A stretch of DNA of 64,000 nucleotides from Thiopseudomonas acetoxidans (GTDB taxonomy: Bacteria; Pseudomonadota; Gammaproteobacteria; Pseudomonadales; Pseudomonadaceae), in contig NZ_JAUCDY010000005.1 of assembly GCF_030362935.1 (NCBI RefSeq), positions 1 to 64,000 of the forward strand, read 5' to 3'. Shown here one piece after another: positions 1 through 7,271 of the stretch; the stretch's first letter is position 1; every line of letters begins with the position of its first letter. Both the position numbers and the translations under genes were made by a program. The notes beneath the pieces were generated by a model. That model was given only the letters and a program-made list of their open reading frames with translations, did no database searches and had not been told where the DNA came from.

Positions 1-487
1 TATGAGAGGACAAACCGACCGTTTGCAGGCCGTTGCCGTCAAGGTCGAGGATGATGGGGTCGCGGGGTGGTTGCCAGTCTTTGGCAGAGCGGTAAAAGTC
101 TGATATTGTTTTATCCCGAAGCGGGTCGTTTAAAGTATATAAAGTCCAACCTATACCAGCGACAGCAAATCCGAACCCTATAACTGGCGCTCCAAATAAA
201 GCAGCCACAGCACCGCCCAGCGCTAAAACATCAGCCACAGTAAATTTGGATGCATCCATTCCTGATTTTTGCAACATCCCTACAGTGACCACGAGCCCGC
301 CAATTGGACCCGGATATTTACCGGGGAACATGGTAGCACCGCTACCAACAGCATTAACTGTTGCACTTATAGCAGAATCTTTATCACCTTTCTTCGCTTC
401 TACAGTTGCATTAATCATACCGTCATAAGCACCAATCTTTCCTCCGGCATGACCAAGGACCAAAGCTACAGTTTCTGACTTACTCAT
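1..487 (-). CDS. Cassette toxin with conserved C-terminal module (partial, runs off left edge)
   Basis: The reading frame opens at an ATG at 487 and is still open at base 1, so only about 162 residues are visible. The first 125 or so are glycine- and alanine-rich (VALVLGHAGGK near the start) and include a long hydrophobic stretch (VLALGGAVAALFGAPVIGF), as expected of a membrane-inserting or pore-forming domain. It then joins PPRDPIILDLDGNGLQTVGL, the start of the same module found complete at 1134-2153, including the Asp-Pro pair. The start overlaps the preceding membrane-protein gene by 8 bases, so the two are probably translated together. Its own immunity gene would lie beyond the edge. The toxin role is inferred from the cassette layout; the pore-forming idea rests only on hydrophobicity. 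Confidence 0.7.
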   Translation of the reverse strand, partial: MSKSETVALVLGHAGGKIGAYDGMINATVEAKKGDKDSAISATVNAVGSGATMFPGKYPGPIGGLVVTVGMLQKSGMDASKFTVADVLALGGAVAALFGAPVIGFGFAVAGIGWTLYTLNDPLRDKTISDFYRSAKDWQPPRDPIILDLDGNGLQTVGLSSH

Positions 488-1121
488 TACGCTCACCTTT
501 ATTTATGAAAGACTGATAAACCTGCAAAACAATGTATAACGAAAGGATTAAAACAAAACACCTTAAAAAGTAACGATACTTATGGTATGGAGATATAATT
601 TCGCCATATAAATCAGAGCCAACACTTTTATTGTTATATGTTAAAATTTTATCACTCCCTCCGAGTATTGATATCTCTTCAATTATCGCCCGAGCTTGAC
701 CATAGGGTGGGATGTTCGCTGACTTAGAAACAGTTTCCCAAGCAACTACACTCTTTATGGGTGTAGGCAGTTTCTTATTAGTGGAAATCAATCCTCGACA
801 AATATCATTGGCCATACTCCCGCATGGCGCTACAAATAATAGACCACCATCACTACCGATAAACTGGACTACCGGCAAATTTCTTCCTGCACGGGGAGGT
901 ATATATCCATAGACATCAGCATGTCTAAGCAAAACAGGTTCTTTGTTGACATTGTGATGCAACATTTGGCTCCATGTAACAGGGGCAATCCAAACCAAAG
1001 CAATCACCAAAACCCAAAACAAAATAACTTTGATTTTCTCATGCAAATAAAGCGACCTTCCTAGCCGACGTTGTTCCCGATAAAATATCGAGTCCCTTGG
1101 ATCTTTTTGTTTTCCTTTCAT
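480..1121 (-). CDS. Two-helix membrane protein, putative immunity protein
   Basis: A 213-residue protein with a basic N-terminus, one clear transmembrane segment at about residues 31-50 and a second at about 183-206. The roughly 130 residues between them are soluble and hold two cysteines (VAPCGS and NDIC). It begins 12 bases after the stop of the complete toxin gene at 1134-2153 and ends inside the start of the next toxin gene. That is the position of an immunity protein in a toxin cassette. I recognise no family. With this topology (N-terminus in the cytoplasm) the central loop would be periplasmic, which would suit blocking an imported toxin, but that is inference. Confidence 0.6.
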   Translation of the reverse strand: MKGKQKDPRDSIFYREQRRLGRSLYLHEKIKVILFWVLVIALVWIAPVTWSQMLHHNVNKEPVLLRHADVYGYIPPRAGRNLPVVQFIGSDGGLLFVAPCGSMANDICRGLISTNKKLPTPIKSVVAWETVSKSANIPPYGQARAIIEEISILGGSDKILTYNNKSVGSDLYGEIISPYHKYRYFLRCFVLILSLYIVLQVYQSFINKGERNE

Positions 1122-1133
1122 AAAAGAACTCCA

Positions 1134-1739
1134 TTAAGCAGCCTGCTGCAAATCCCGCACATTGCCGGAGCCGTTCATCATCGGCAGGCCACGCAGAGAT
1201 TCGGGCACTTCTATTGATTCGGCAAACTGGGTGTCAAAGGTATCAATGGCCAGATGGAACTCGCCCATCGCGCTTTCTGTGCCGTCGGTGCGGGTGAAGC
1301 TGCCTTCACGGGCCAGGGTATTGCCGTTGCTTTGTTTCTGGTTTTTCAGGCTGTTGCCTAGGTTAAGCGAGGCAATACCGGCATCGGCCAGAGAGATTAA
1401 TTCACCCTCGCCAGTCGTGCCGTTTTGGTCACTGTCAACCCAGAGTTTGAGCTCGGCAAAAGCGGGATCAGAAGCATCCAGAATGCCGTCGCCGTTAGCA
1501 TCTAGAGCAGCCAACGCAGCAAAACCATTGGGTGCCAGAGAGCCATCGGGCATCGGAGTAAAGTCGCCAAACAATTCCGCGCCGTTATCAATGAGTCCGT
1601 TGGCATTACGATCCCAAACCAGCAAAGCATCGCCTTCGCCGACCCAGCCGGTTTTGCTAAGAATGCCATCGCCGTTGTGGTCGAAGTAGATATTGGAAGT
1701 CAGACCTACGGTTTGCAGACCGTTGCCGTCAAGGTCGAG
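1134..1739 (-). repeat. 606-bp direct repeat, copy A (module DNA)
   Basis: This stretch encodes the conserved module and matches 3719-4324 in the same orientation without length change. By my count the two encoded segments of 201 residues differ at 10 positions. Homology stops abruptly at the codons for the Asp-Pro site, marking the point where different N-terminal domains are joined. A further partial copy covers about bases 1-60, where it also continues through the Asp-Pro codons. Confidence 0.9.
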
Positions 1740-2153
1740 GATGATGGGGTCGCGGGGCATGACCCAGTTTTTGGCTTGCTCCCATAATTCTTTCAAAGGA
1801 TTTTTACCCGGCTTGGGCTCAAGCACTAATCGTCCAGAAAGCACTGCATCATAAACCGCTTCGGCTAGCTCATCATTTGTTGCATTCGGCCCAAGCTTGA
1901 TTGCAATCTCTTGTCCGACATAGTTGTTCCAAGCATCCATTCTGGCTTCAGCTTCACTTTGCCCTTTTATTAAACCTAAAATTTCCCACCATGTTCCTGC
2001 ATGATTTGCACTCTGCGGCCCAAAGTCCCTAGTCATTTCAGCACTGGAGTATGCGTGACGGAAAGCATCAGCAGCGCCATTTATAGGGCCATCAAGGCCA
2101 TATTTATTAGAGTATTCTGCTGATCTATTCTGTAAGTCTCCCAAGTATTTCAT
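1134..2153 (-). CDS. Complete cassette toxin: AFRHA-type domain plus FrpC-like self-processing module
   Basis: A 339-residue protein in two parts. Residues 1-130 hold GPINGAADAFRHAYSSAEMT followed by an NHAG motif, resembling the DUF6973-type AFRHA domain I associate with bacterial toxins (recalled, not searched). Residues 135-339 form the conserved module: an Asp-Pro at 135-136, then LDLDGNG, DHNGDG, DRNANG, DANGDG and DSDQNG, all calcium-loop-like, and a C-terminal tail ending NVRDLQQAA. This order matches the self-processing module and C-terminal end of Neisseria FrpC, which cleaves its own Asp-Pro bond when calcium is bound. The tail probably carries the type I secretion signal. No RTX nonapeptide repeats are present. 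The start overlaps the upstream lipoprotein stop (ATGA), and GGGTGA lies upstream as a ribosome site. Confidence 0.75.
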   Translation of the reverse strand: MKYLGDLQNRSAEYSNKYGLDGPINGAADAFRHAYSSAEMTRDFGPQSANHAGTWWEILGLIKGQSEAEARMDAWNNYVGQEIAIKLGPNATNDELAEAVYDAVLSGRLVLEPKPGKNPLKELWEQAKNWVMPRDPIILDLDGNGLQTVGLTSNIYFDHNGDGILSKTGWVGEGDALLVWDRNANGLIDNGAELFGDFTPMPDGSLAPNGFAALAALDANGDGILDASDPAFAELKLWVDSDQNGTTGEGELISLADAGIASLNLGNSLKNQKQSNGNTLAREGSFTRTDGTESAMGEFHLAIDTFDTQFAESIEVPESLRGLPMMNGSGNVRDLQQAA

Positions 2154-2653
2154 TTAGGTTCACCCTTGCTAATAAGTCCAATTTTTCGTTCATTTAAATC
2201 ATTTAAAAAAACAGTTATATATGCATATTCATAAGCCACGCAATCCTTGGCAGGGTATCCATCTATACTTTTCCATTTGTCTCTCAGCCCCACTGTGCCT
2301 GTTGGACTAACCATGTCAATATTATTGCGTTTATGACGATAAATAAAAAAATCTTTACTTGTCATGAATAATAAGTACCAGCTACTCTCTGGCACACTAA
2401 AAACACCTTCAGACTCAAGATACAAATTAAGACTATCTTGTATTCCAACATGCTCTGGAAGCTTTATCTTCATTTGATAAGGATGCATTAAGCAAACAAC
2501 TTCAGCCTCTTTAAAAACACTAGGGATTTCAATGTCATTTAACCCGGAGTGAACATTATAAAAATACTCCTTAATTTCTTTTTCCTCTGGAGTGCTACAG
2601 CCAGATAAACCTAAAAAAGCAACTATGCTTATCAACATGCAAACATCTCGCAT
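2150..2653 (-). CDS. Putative lipoprotein, immunity candidate
   Basis: A 167-residue protein with a short signal peptide and lipobox (FLGLSGC, cysteine near residue 19). It is followed by a charged stretch (TPEEKEIKEYF) and a soluble domain I do not recognise. The ATG at 2653 is chosen over the GTG at 2659 because GGGAGG ends 5 bases before it. It sits between a truncated toxin domain (2632-2922) and the complete toxin (1134-2153), overlapping both neighbours. By the order toxin then immunity it would pair with the truncated toxin upstream, and would act at the membrane or in the periplasm. The immunity role is inferred from position only. Confidence 0.6.
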   Translation of the reverse strand: MRDVCMLISIVAFLGLSGCSTPEEKEIKEYFYNVHSGLNDIEIPSVFKEAEVVCLMHPYQMKIKLPEHVGIQDSLNLYLESEGVFSVPESSWYLLFMTSKDFFIYRHKRNNIDMVSPTGTVGLRDKWKSIDGYPAKDCVAYEYAYITVFLNDLNERKIGLISKGEPK

Positions 2654-2922
2654 ACCCACCTCCCTTTATCAGCAAAAGTAAACTCTCCATCAGAAGCTGC
2701 CGAAGCTACAGATGCGAAGCTTATCGCCTGACCAACGCTACCTAAAAACACAGCCCCTGGAGCACCAGTGCCAGGAATGTTAGAAGCTAACGTATGTACT
2801 GCACCCAAAGCTGCTATTGCTGATGAGTTTTCAGACGAAAGCGTATCAGCAGCTTCCGCCATGGAGGCAGTATTTTCAATAGCCTTAACAACCTCATTAA
2901 TTGAACCAGCCTTATTAGTCAT
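2632..2922 (-). pseudogene. Truncated hydrophobic toxin domain lacking the module
   Basis: A 96-residue frame starting at an ATG preceded by GGAGAG. It is Ala/Ser/Gly-rich with a hydrophobic middle (LGSVGQAISFASVASAASD). Its last third (IPGTGAPGAV, then GEFTFADKG) follows the same pattern as the N-terminal domain of the left-edge toxin (FPGKYPGPIGGLV, then SKFTVADV), so I read it as the front of a related toxin. It then ends, with no Asp-Pro and no conserved module, so it should be unable to use the exporter. It could still be a small stand-alone protein; truncation is the simpler reading. Confidence 0.5.
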
Positions 2923-2966
2923 GTCACTCTCCAATATCCAAGCACAACACCATTAACAAGTCATCC

Positions 2967-3317
2967 TCACCGTTTGTTTTCCTTGTCTACCCCCATAAGA
3001 AAAAGAATAACGGACACAAAAATTAAAATCAAAGAATAAACCACCCCTTCTTTATTATAAAAAAGATAGCCAATAAACTCATGCAAGCCAGCAAAACAGA
3101 ACAGAAAACTCAAGCACAACAAAAATCTAGGCAGATAACTATTTAAAGGCCATCTATTTTTAACTTTATTCAAAACCCAAACCAACAATAGACTTAGCCC
3201 CACACCAAAAATAAAAAAACCAACCGTTTCAAATCTTGCATCCACAAAAAACACAAACAGTACGATTATCGCCAACAGAAGTAACATTGCCTGCAGAACC
3301 AACATAACAAGCCTCAT
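2967..3317 (-). CDS. Small four-helix membrane protein, putative immunity protein
   Basis: A 116-residue protein made almost entirely of hydrophobic segments: about residues 3-27, 31-50, 60-82 and 90-108, with a basic end (DKENKR). The ATG at 3317 is preferred because AGGTGG lies just before it; a TTG at 3329 is the alternative. I recognise no family. It lies between a truncated toxin and an 82-base stretch of scrambled cassette debris, so its toxin seems lost. The immunity role is inferred from cassette context. Confidence 0.5.
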   Translation of the reverse strand: MRLVMLVLQAMLLLLAIIVLFVFFVDARFETVGFFIFGVGLSLLLVWVLNKVKNRWPLNSYLPRFLLCLSFLFCFAGLHEFIGYLFYNKEGVVYSLILIFVSVILFLMGVDKENKR

Positions 3318-3411
3318 CTTCCACCTCAACTATTGCCTCACTGACGCCAGCCAATCCCTCAACATTTTGTGTTATCTCGACAAGTTTTTAAAGTACTCAT
3401 AATAGTAGCCC

Positions 3412-3717
3412 CTAGAAGTTAATAGTTATAAAAAAATAAATACAGGCACCTGCTCTAAACCATGCAGAGCATGGCTTGCTCGCAAAAGGAAAAAGTCTCA
3501 TTACTGTAATAATCAAAAAACAAAGCAGGGGACTAAATAGAATTAATACCAATGCCTTTCCAAAGTCTTCACGCCATCTCATAGGAATAAGACCAACGCC
3601 AAGAACAATATCAACCAGCATAAAAACAGAAAAAACCATAATCAATAAAAGAACCTTACCATCTACCTGCCTCATTATTTCTGTTAAATATCGTATTAAA
3701 GATATATTTTTATTCAT
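3412..3717 (-). CDS. Small membrane protein directly after a module, putative immunity protein
   Basis: A 101-residue protein (MNKNISLIRYL start) with about three hydrophobic segments, one around residues 21-45 and one around 50-72. The start at 3717 is one base after the stop of the module gene (3719-4357), with the junction TAA-T-ATG. The same junction appears between the tail remnant and the membrane protein at 5074. A longer reading with an extra N-terminus comes only from the other frame of the module tail and is not believed. Family unknown. It probably depends on the module gene for translation. Confidence 0.55.
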   Translation of the reverse strand: MNKNISLIRYLTEIMRQVDGKVLLLIMVFSVFMLVDIVLGVGLIPMRWREDFGKALVLILFSPLLCFLIITVMRLFPFASKPCSAWFRAGACIYFFITINF

Positions 3718-3718
3718 A

Positions 3719-4324
3719 TTAAGCCGCCTGCTGCAAATCCCGCACATTGCCGGAGCCACTTATCATTGGCAAGCCACGCAGGGATTCAGGCACTTCAATC
3801 TGTTCGGCAAACTGAGTGTCAAAGGTATCAATGGCCAAATGAAACTCACCCATGGCGCTTTCTGTGCCGTCAGTGCGAGTGAAGCTGCCTTCACGGGCCA
3901 GGGTATTGCCGTTGCTTTGTTTCTGGTTTTTTAGAGTGCTGCCCAGATTGAGCGAGGCAATACCGGCATCGGCCAGAGACATCAGTTCGCCCTCGCCGGT
4001 AACGCCGTTTTGGTCACTGTCGATCCAGAGTTTGAGCTCGGCAAAAGCGGGATCAGAAGCATCCAGAATGCCATCGCCGTTAGCATCCAGAGCAGCCAAG
4101 GCGGCAAAGCCATTGGGTGCCAAGCTGCCATCGGGCATTGGGGTAAAATCGCCAAACAGCTCAGCACCGTTATCAATCAAACCATTGGCGTTACGGTCCC
4201 AAACCAACAAGGCATCGCCTTCGCCGACCCAGCCGGTTTTAGTAAGAATGCCATCGCCGTTGTGGTCGAAGTAGATATTGGAAGCCAGACCGACCGTTTG
4301 CAGACCGTTGCCGTCAAGGTCGAG
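3719..4324 (-). repeat. 606-bp direct repeat, copy B (module DNA)
   Basis: Second copy of the module DNA, collinear with 1134-1739. Homology ends at the GGTCGAG at 4318-4324, after which copy A continues into the Asp-Pro codons and copy B into unrelated sequence. Confidence 0.9.
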
Positions 4325-4357
4325 TGTTCCTGCTGCTGTATTTTGTATTACACTCAT
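3719..4357 (-). CDS. Bare FrpC-like module without a toxin domain
   Basis: A 212-residue protein: only 11 residues (MSVIQNTAAGT) precede the conserved module, which runs through the same five calcium-loop-like motifs to the tail NVRDLQQAA. Over the shared 201 residues it differs from the complete cassette at 10 positions by my count, all mild. The Asp-Pro at the front is absent: the sequence reads TAAGTLDLDGNG where the others have PRDPIILDLDGNG. It therefore cannot self-cleave at that site. A weak ribosome site (GAGAGA) precedes the ATG. It may be a silent cassette that supplies sequence by recombination, or a secreted module with a separate role. Confidence 0.65.
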   Translation of the reverse strand: MSVIQNTAAGTLDLDGNGLQTVGLASNIYFDHNGDGILTKTGWVGEGDALLVWDRNANGLIDNGAELFGDFTPMPDGSLAPNGFAALAALDANGDGILDASDPAFAELKLWIDSDQNGVTGEGELMSLADAGIASLNLGSTLKNQKQSNGNTLAREGSFTRTDGTESAMGEFHLAIDTFDTQFAEQIEVPESLRGLPMISGSGNVRDLQQAA

Positions 4358-4370
4358 TATAAGTCTCTCT

Positions 4371-4586
4371 CTAAAGCAAGCTAACTAAAACGAAAAATAT
4401 TCCAGTCAGAAAAAAAATAGTCCATTTTTCTCTAAGAAAAACAACTATTTTTTTCATGCTGGGATTTTCAATATAAAAATCTTCCAGCTCCTTCTTAGGG
4501 TCTCTAAATATTTCAAGCCATACATAAATCGAAATAAAGCAAAAAACCAGAAGTAAAACTCCAATAACAAGGAAAAAATCACTCAT
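4371..4586 (-). CDS. Small two-helix membrane protein
   Basis: A 71-residue protein with hydrophobic segments at about residues 4-24 and 52-70 joined by a charged middle (FRDPKKELEDFYIEN). Its ATG overlaps the stop of the 4583-5074 gene (ATGA), and GTAGGAG lies immediately upstream, so the two are translationally coupled. No family recognised. It is either part of a two-gene immunity unit with its neighbour or a separate orphan immunity gene. Confidence 0.5.
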   Translation of the reverse strand: MSDFFLVIGVLLLVFCFISIYVWLEIFRDPKKELEDFYIENPSMKKIVVFLREKWTIFFLTGIFFVLVSLL

Positions 4587-5074
4587 CTCCTACCCCTTAA
4601 AATTACGACATATACAGCTGAAAGAAATTCATCCCAAACATTTACAATCAAACCAAAAACATATCCCGATATAAAAACCCCCAAGATCAATGTAAGCCTT
4701 TTATCCTCGATTGAATATTTTTGACCAGCAAAACCTACAGCAAAAAAAACAATCAAGCTGTAAAAAACAAACATGAAAAAAGAATCTATTAGACTGCTAG
4801 AGTTATGTTCTTTATATATAGGCCACCCAAGCTTAAAAATTTTAAAAAGGCGAGAAATACCGTTAAACACAACACCAAAAACAACACTTAAAGAAAAATA
4901 ATAAGAACCAATTCCCGACCACTCAAAGCCAACGACAGAATACACCCATGAAAAGAAATCTCTTGTTCGTAAAATAAAACAAAACCCATCAGAAATATAA
5001 AAATAAAAACATAGCGTCAAATATGCTACAAAACAACAAACTTCTAATCGATCTATAGAAACAAACTTCTTCAT
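4583..5074 (-). CDS. Four-helix membrane protein, putative immunity protein
   Basis: A 163-residue protein starting MKKFVSIDRLE with about four hydrophobic segments (roughly residues 10-32, 40-70, 95-117 and 127-147). It is rich in Phe, Tyr and Val and lower in GC than the housekeeping genes. The ATG at 5074 lies one base after the TAA of the module-tail remnant; the longer reading through that tail is the tail itself in another frame. It sits where an immunity gene would follow a toxin, but the toxin is gone except for its last 17 codons. Function inferred. Confidence 0.55.
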   Translation of the reverse strand: MKKFVSIDRLEVCCFVAYLTLCFYFYISDGFCFILRTRDFFSWVYSVVGFEWSGIGSYYFSLSVVFGVVFNGISRLFKIFKLGWPIYKEHNSSSLIDSFFMFVFYSLIVFFAVGFAGQKYSIEDKRLTLILGVFISGYVFGLIVNVWDEFLSAVYVVILRGRR

Positions 5075-5075
5075 A

Positions 5076-5128
5076 TTAAGCCGCCTGTTGTAAATCCCGC
5101 ACATTGCCGGAGCCGTTCATCATTGGCA
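5076..5128 (-). pseudogene. Remnant of a module tail (last 17 codons) fused behind the exporter gene
   Basis: After the exporter stop the minus strand reads CCTGCAAACCAGA and then matches the end of the conserved modules, encoding MPMMNGSGNVRDLQQAA and a stop. Homology to the full copies begins at the GLPMM codons and runs to the TAA. This is what remains when the rest of a cassette is lost by deletion or recombination, and it marks a junction between exporter and cassette array. Confidence 0.75.
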
Positions 5129-5142
5129 TTCTGGTTTGCAGG

Positions 5143-7271
5143 TTATCCATTTAATTTATCCATCTCGATTACCCTGTCCACCAACAACCCTTTTGGTAGT
5201 TGGTGGGTAATAAAAACCATGGTGACTTTACCCTTAAGCCGGTTAATGGTTTGAGCAAACTGTTCCGCAGTTTGTTGATCCAGGTTGGATATGGCCTCAT
5301 CAAATATCAGTACCTTGGGTTGTTTCAACAAGGCTCTGGCAATGGCAATGCGTTGTCTCTGGCCACCAGACAATCCGCTGCCGCGCTCGCCAATGATGGT
5401 TTGGTAGCCTTCGGGCAGCTGTTCAATCACTTCATGTATTTCAGCCGCCCGACAGGCTGCATAGACATCGGATTCGCTGGCATGGGGATGCGCCATGGTC
5501 AGGTTGTCATACAGGGTGCCGGAAAACAGCACCGTCTCTTGTGGTACCACGCCAAAGTGGCTGCGTAGTTCATTGGCCGCCAGTAAACGGATATCCTTGT
5601 CATCTATTGTGATTTTCCCTTCTTCAGGCCAGTAAACCCCCTGCAACAGTTTGGCCAGTGTGCTTTTGCCACAACCCGATGGCCCGCGAATTACGGTTAA
5701 TCTACGGGCAGAAAGGGTCAGGTTAAGTTTTTGATAGAGCCATGGATGCTGCGGAGAGTAACGGAAGCTGACATCTTTGAACTGTACGTGTCCGCCGCCA
5801 ATGAGGCGCGGCAGGGAATCAAGGCAAAAGGCTCTTGGGGCACATCCAGAATATCACCCAGACGTTTAACGGAAATACTGGCCTGCTGAAATTCTTGCCA
5901 CAAGCCTACAAGGCGCATCAATGGTTGGCTCAGGCGGCTGGCAAACATTTGAAAGGCGACCAGCATGCCTACGGTAAAGCCGATGTTTTGCATGACAAAC
6001 CAGGCACCGACAATCAGCACCAGTAACGTCATGATTTGCTCAAGACCACCAGCAACCACACTGTAGGTATTACTGACTTGCTTGGTCGCAAAACCAGCAT
6101 CAAGGTATTGTGCGAGGTAGGTGCCGTAACGCTTGTTGACGTTCGGCTCCAGTTGCAAGGACTTTACCGTTTCGATACCTGCAACATACTCCGTCAAAAA
6201 AGCCTGATTGCGTGCACCCAGTAGAAATTGCTTGTCCAGTCTGGCCCTTAGAATGGGAACCATAAATAAACTGGCCAAAACAATCAGAAAAAGAATACCC
6301 AGGACTATCAGCGTCAGCTGCCAGCTATAGGCAAACATGACCGCAAGGAAGATGAGCAAGAACGGAAAGTCCAGTACCAGGCTAATGGCTGCGCCGGAAA
6401 TAAATTCCCGCAGCTGTTCCACAGCATGCAGCCTGGCGACCAGAGTGCCGGTAGGGCGCTGGGTAAAGTACGGTGCGGGCAAACGCAGCAAATGATGCAA
6501 AACCTTGTCGCCCAAGACGGCATCAATGCGGTTGCCGGTATGTAAAATAAGGTATTGCCGCAGCCAGGTCATGGTGCTGGTGAACAGCATGAAGACCACA
6601 AGCGCTGTCCCCAACACCAAGAGCGTGCTTTCTGAGTGGTGCGCAATGACCTTATCAATAATGACCTGGGTAAACAGGGGTGTGGAAAGCCCAACAACCT
6701 GAATGGCCAGGCTGGCCAACAGCACATCGCGCCAGATTTTTTTGTGTCTTAACAGCTCGGGAACAAACCAGGAAAAACCGAATTTCTTTGGCTCGGCAGT
6801 AACGCTATCTGCCGCGGGGCTTTCTTCAAGCCCTGCTTCTTTTTTCTGCACCAGAAGCAATACATCAAGAAAATCCTGTCGCAGCGCTGCCGATGTGAAA
6901 TTTACTGGCTGGTTAGCGCCGACTGATACTCCCTTTGCACCGCTTTCTGTCAGTTCTGTAATGATGACAGGAAGAACCTGTCCGCCTTCTTCTGCATTTT
7001 GTTGCGGCTCATCCCTCTGAAATGCAATGGCCGGTTGAGCGAGCTGGCCGTTATGCCAAGGCACAACTCCAACCTGTAAGCCAAGCGCCTTGCAGGCTTC
7101 AATCAGGTCAGAAACAAGAAGTGGCGGGGTGAACTGCTGTAGCAAAAGCTCGGCAGAAAACGGCTGGCGGTAATAATCTGAAAAGTTGCTAAGCAACCAA
7201 ACGACATCATCAGTCTTCAGTGTTTTTGATAATAAAAGACTGTGCGAAAAAGATCCCTGCATGCCCAGCAT
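5143..7271 (-). pseudogene. HlyB-like type I secretion ABC exporter, broken by a frameshift
   Basis: The first frame (7271-5718) encodes an inactive C39-like domain (residues 1-150, no catalytic cysteine), then the HlyB-type membrane domain (TPLFTQVIIDKV, PAPYFTQRPTGTLVARL, WQEFQQASISVKRLGDIL). At about 5818-5823 the frame shifts. The correct sequence continues in the next frame as LDSLPRLIGGGHVQFKDVSF, then the Walker A GPSGCGKST, the ABC signature LSGGQRQRIAIARALL and Walker B VLIFDEAISNLD, ending at 5143. Adding one base restores a protein of about 709 residues, normal for HlyB relatives. The break is consistent with one lost G in TTGGATT. No membrane-fusion (HlyD) gene is next to it. It is either truly broken, a sequencing error or, less likely, recoded. 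Confidence 0.85.

Noticed and set aside
1162..1689. Long plus-strand reading frame opposite the module (also 3852-4274)
   Set aside because: It is antisense to the conserved module and recurs with it only because the DNA is repeated. The minus-strand product has clear motifs and the plus-strand one is Ser/Pro-rich with none.
3718..3759. Upstream extension of the small membrane protein at 3412 (and likewise 5075-5104 for the one at 4583)
   Set aside because: The extra residues are the module tail read in another frame. The ATG right after the module stop is the sensible start in both cases.
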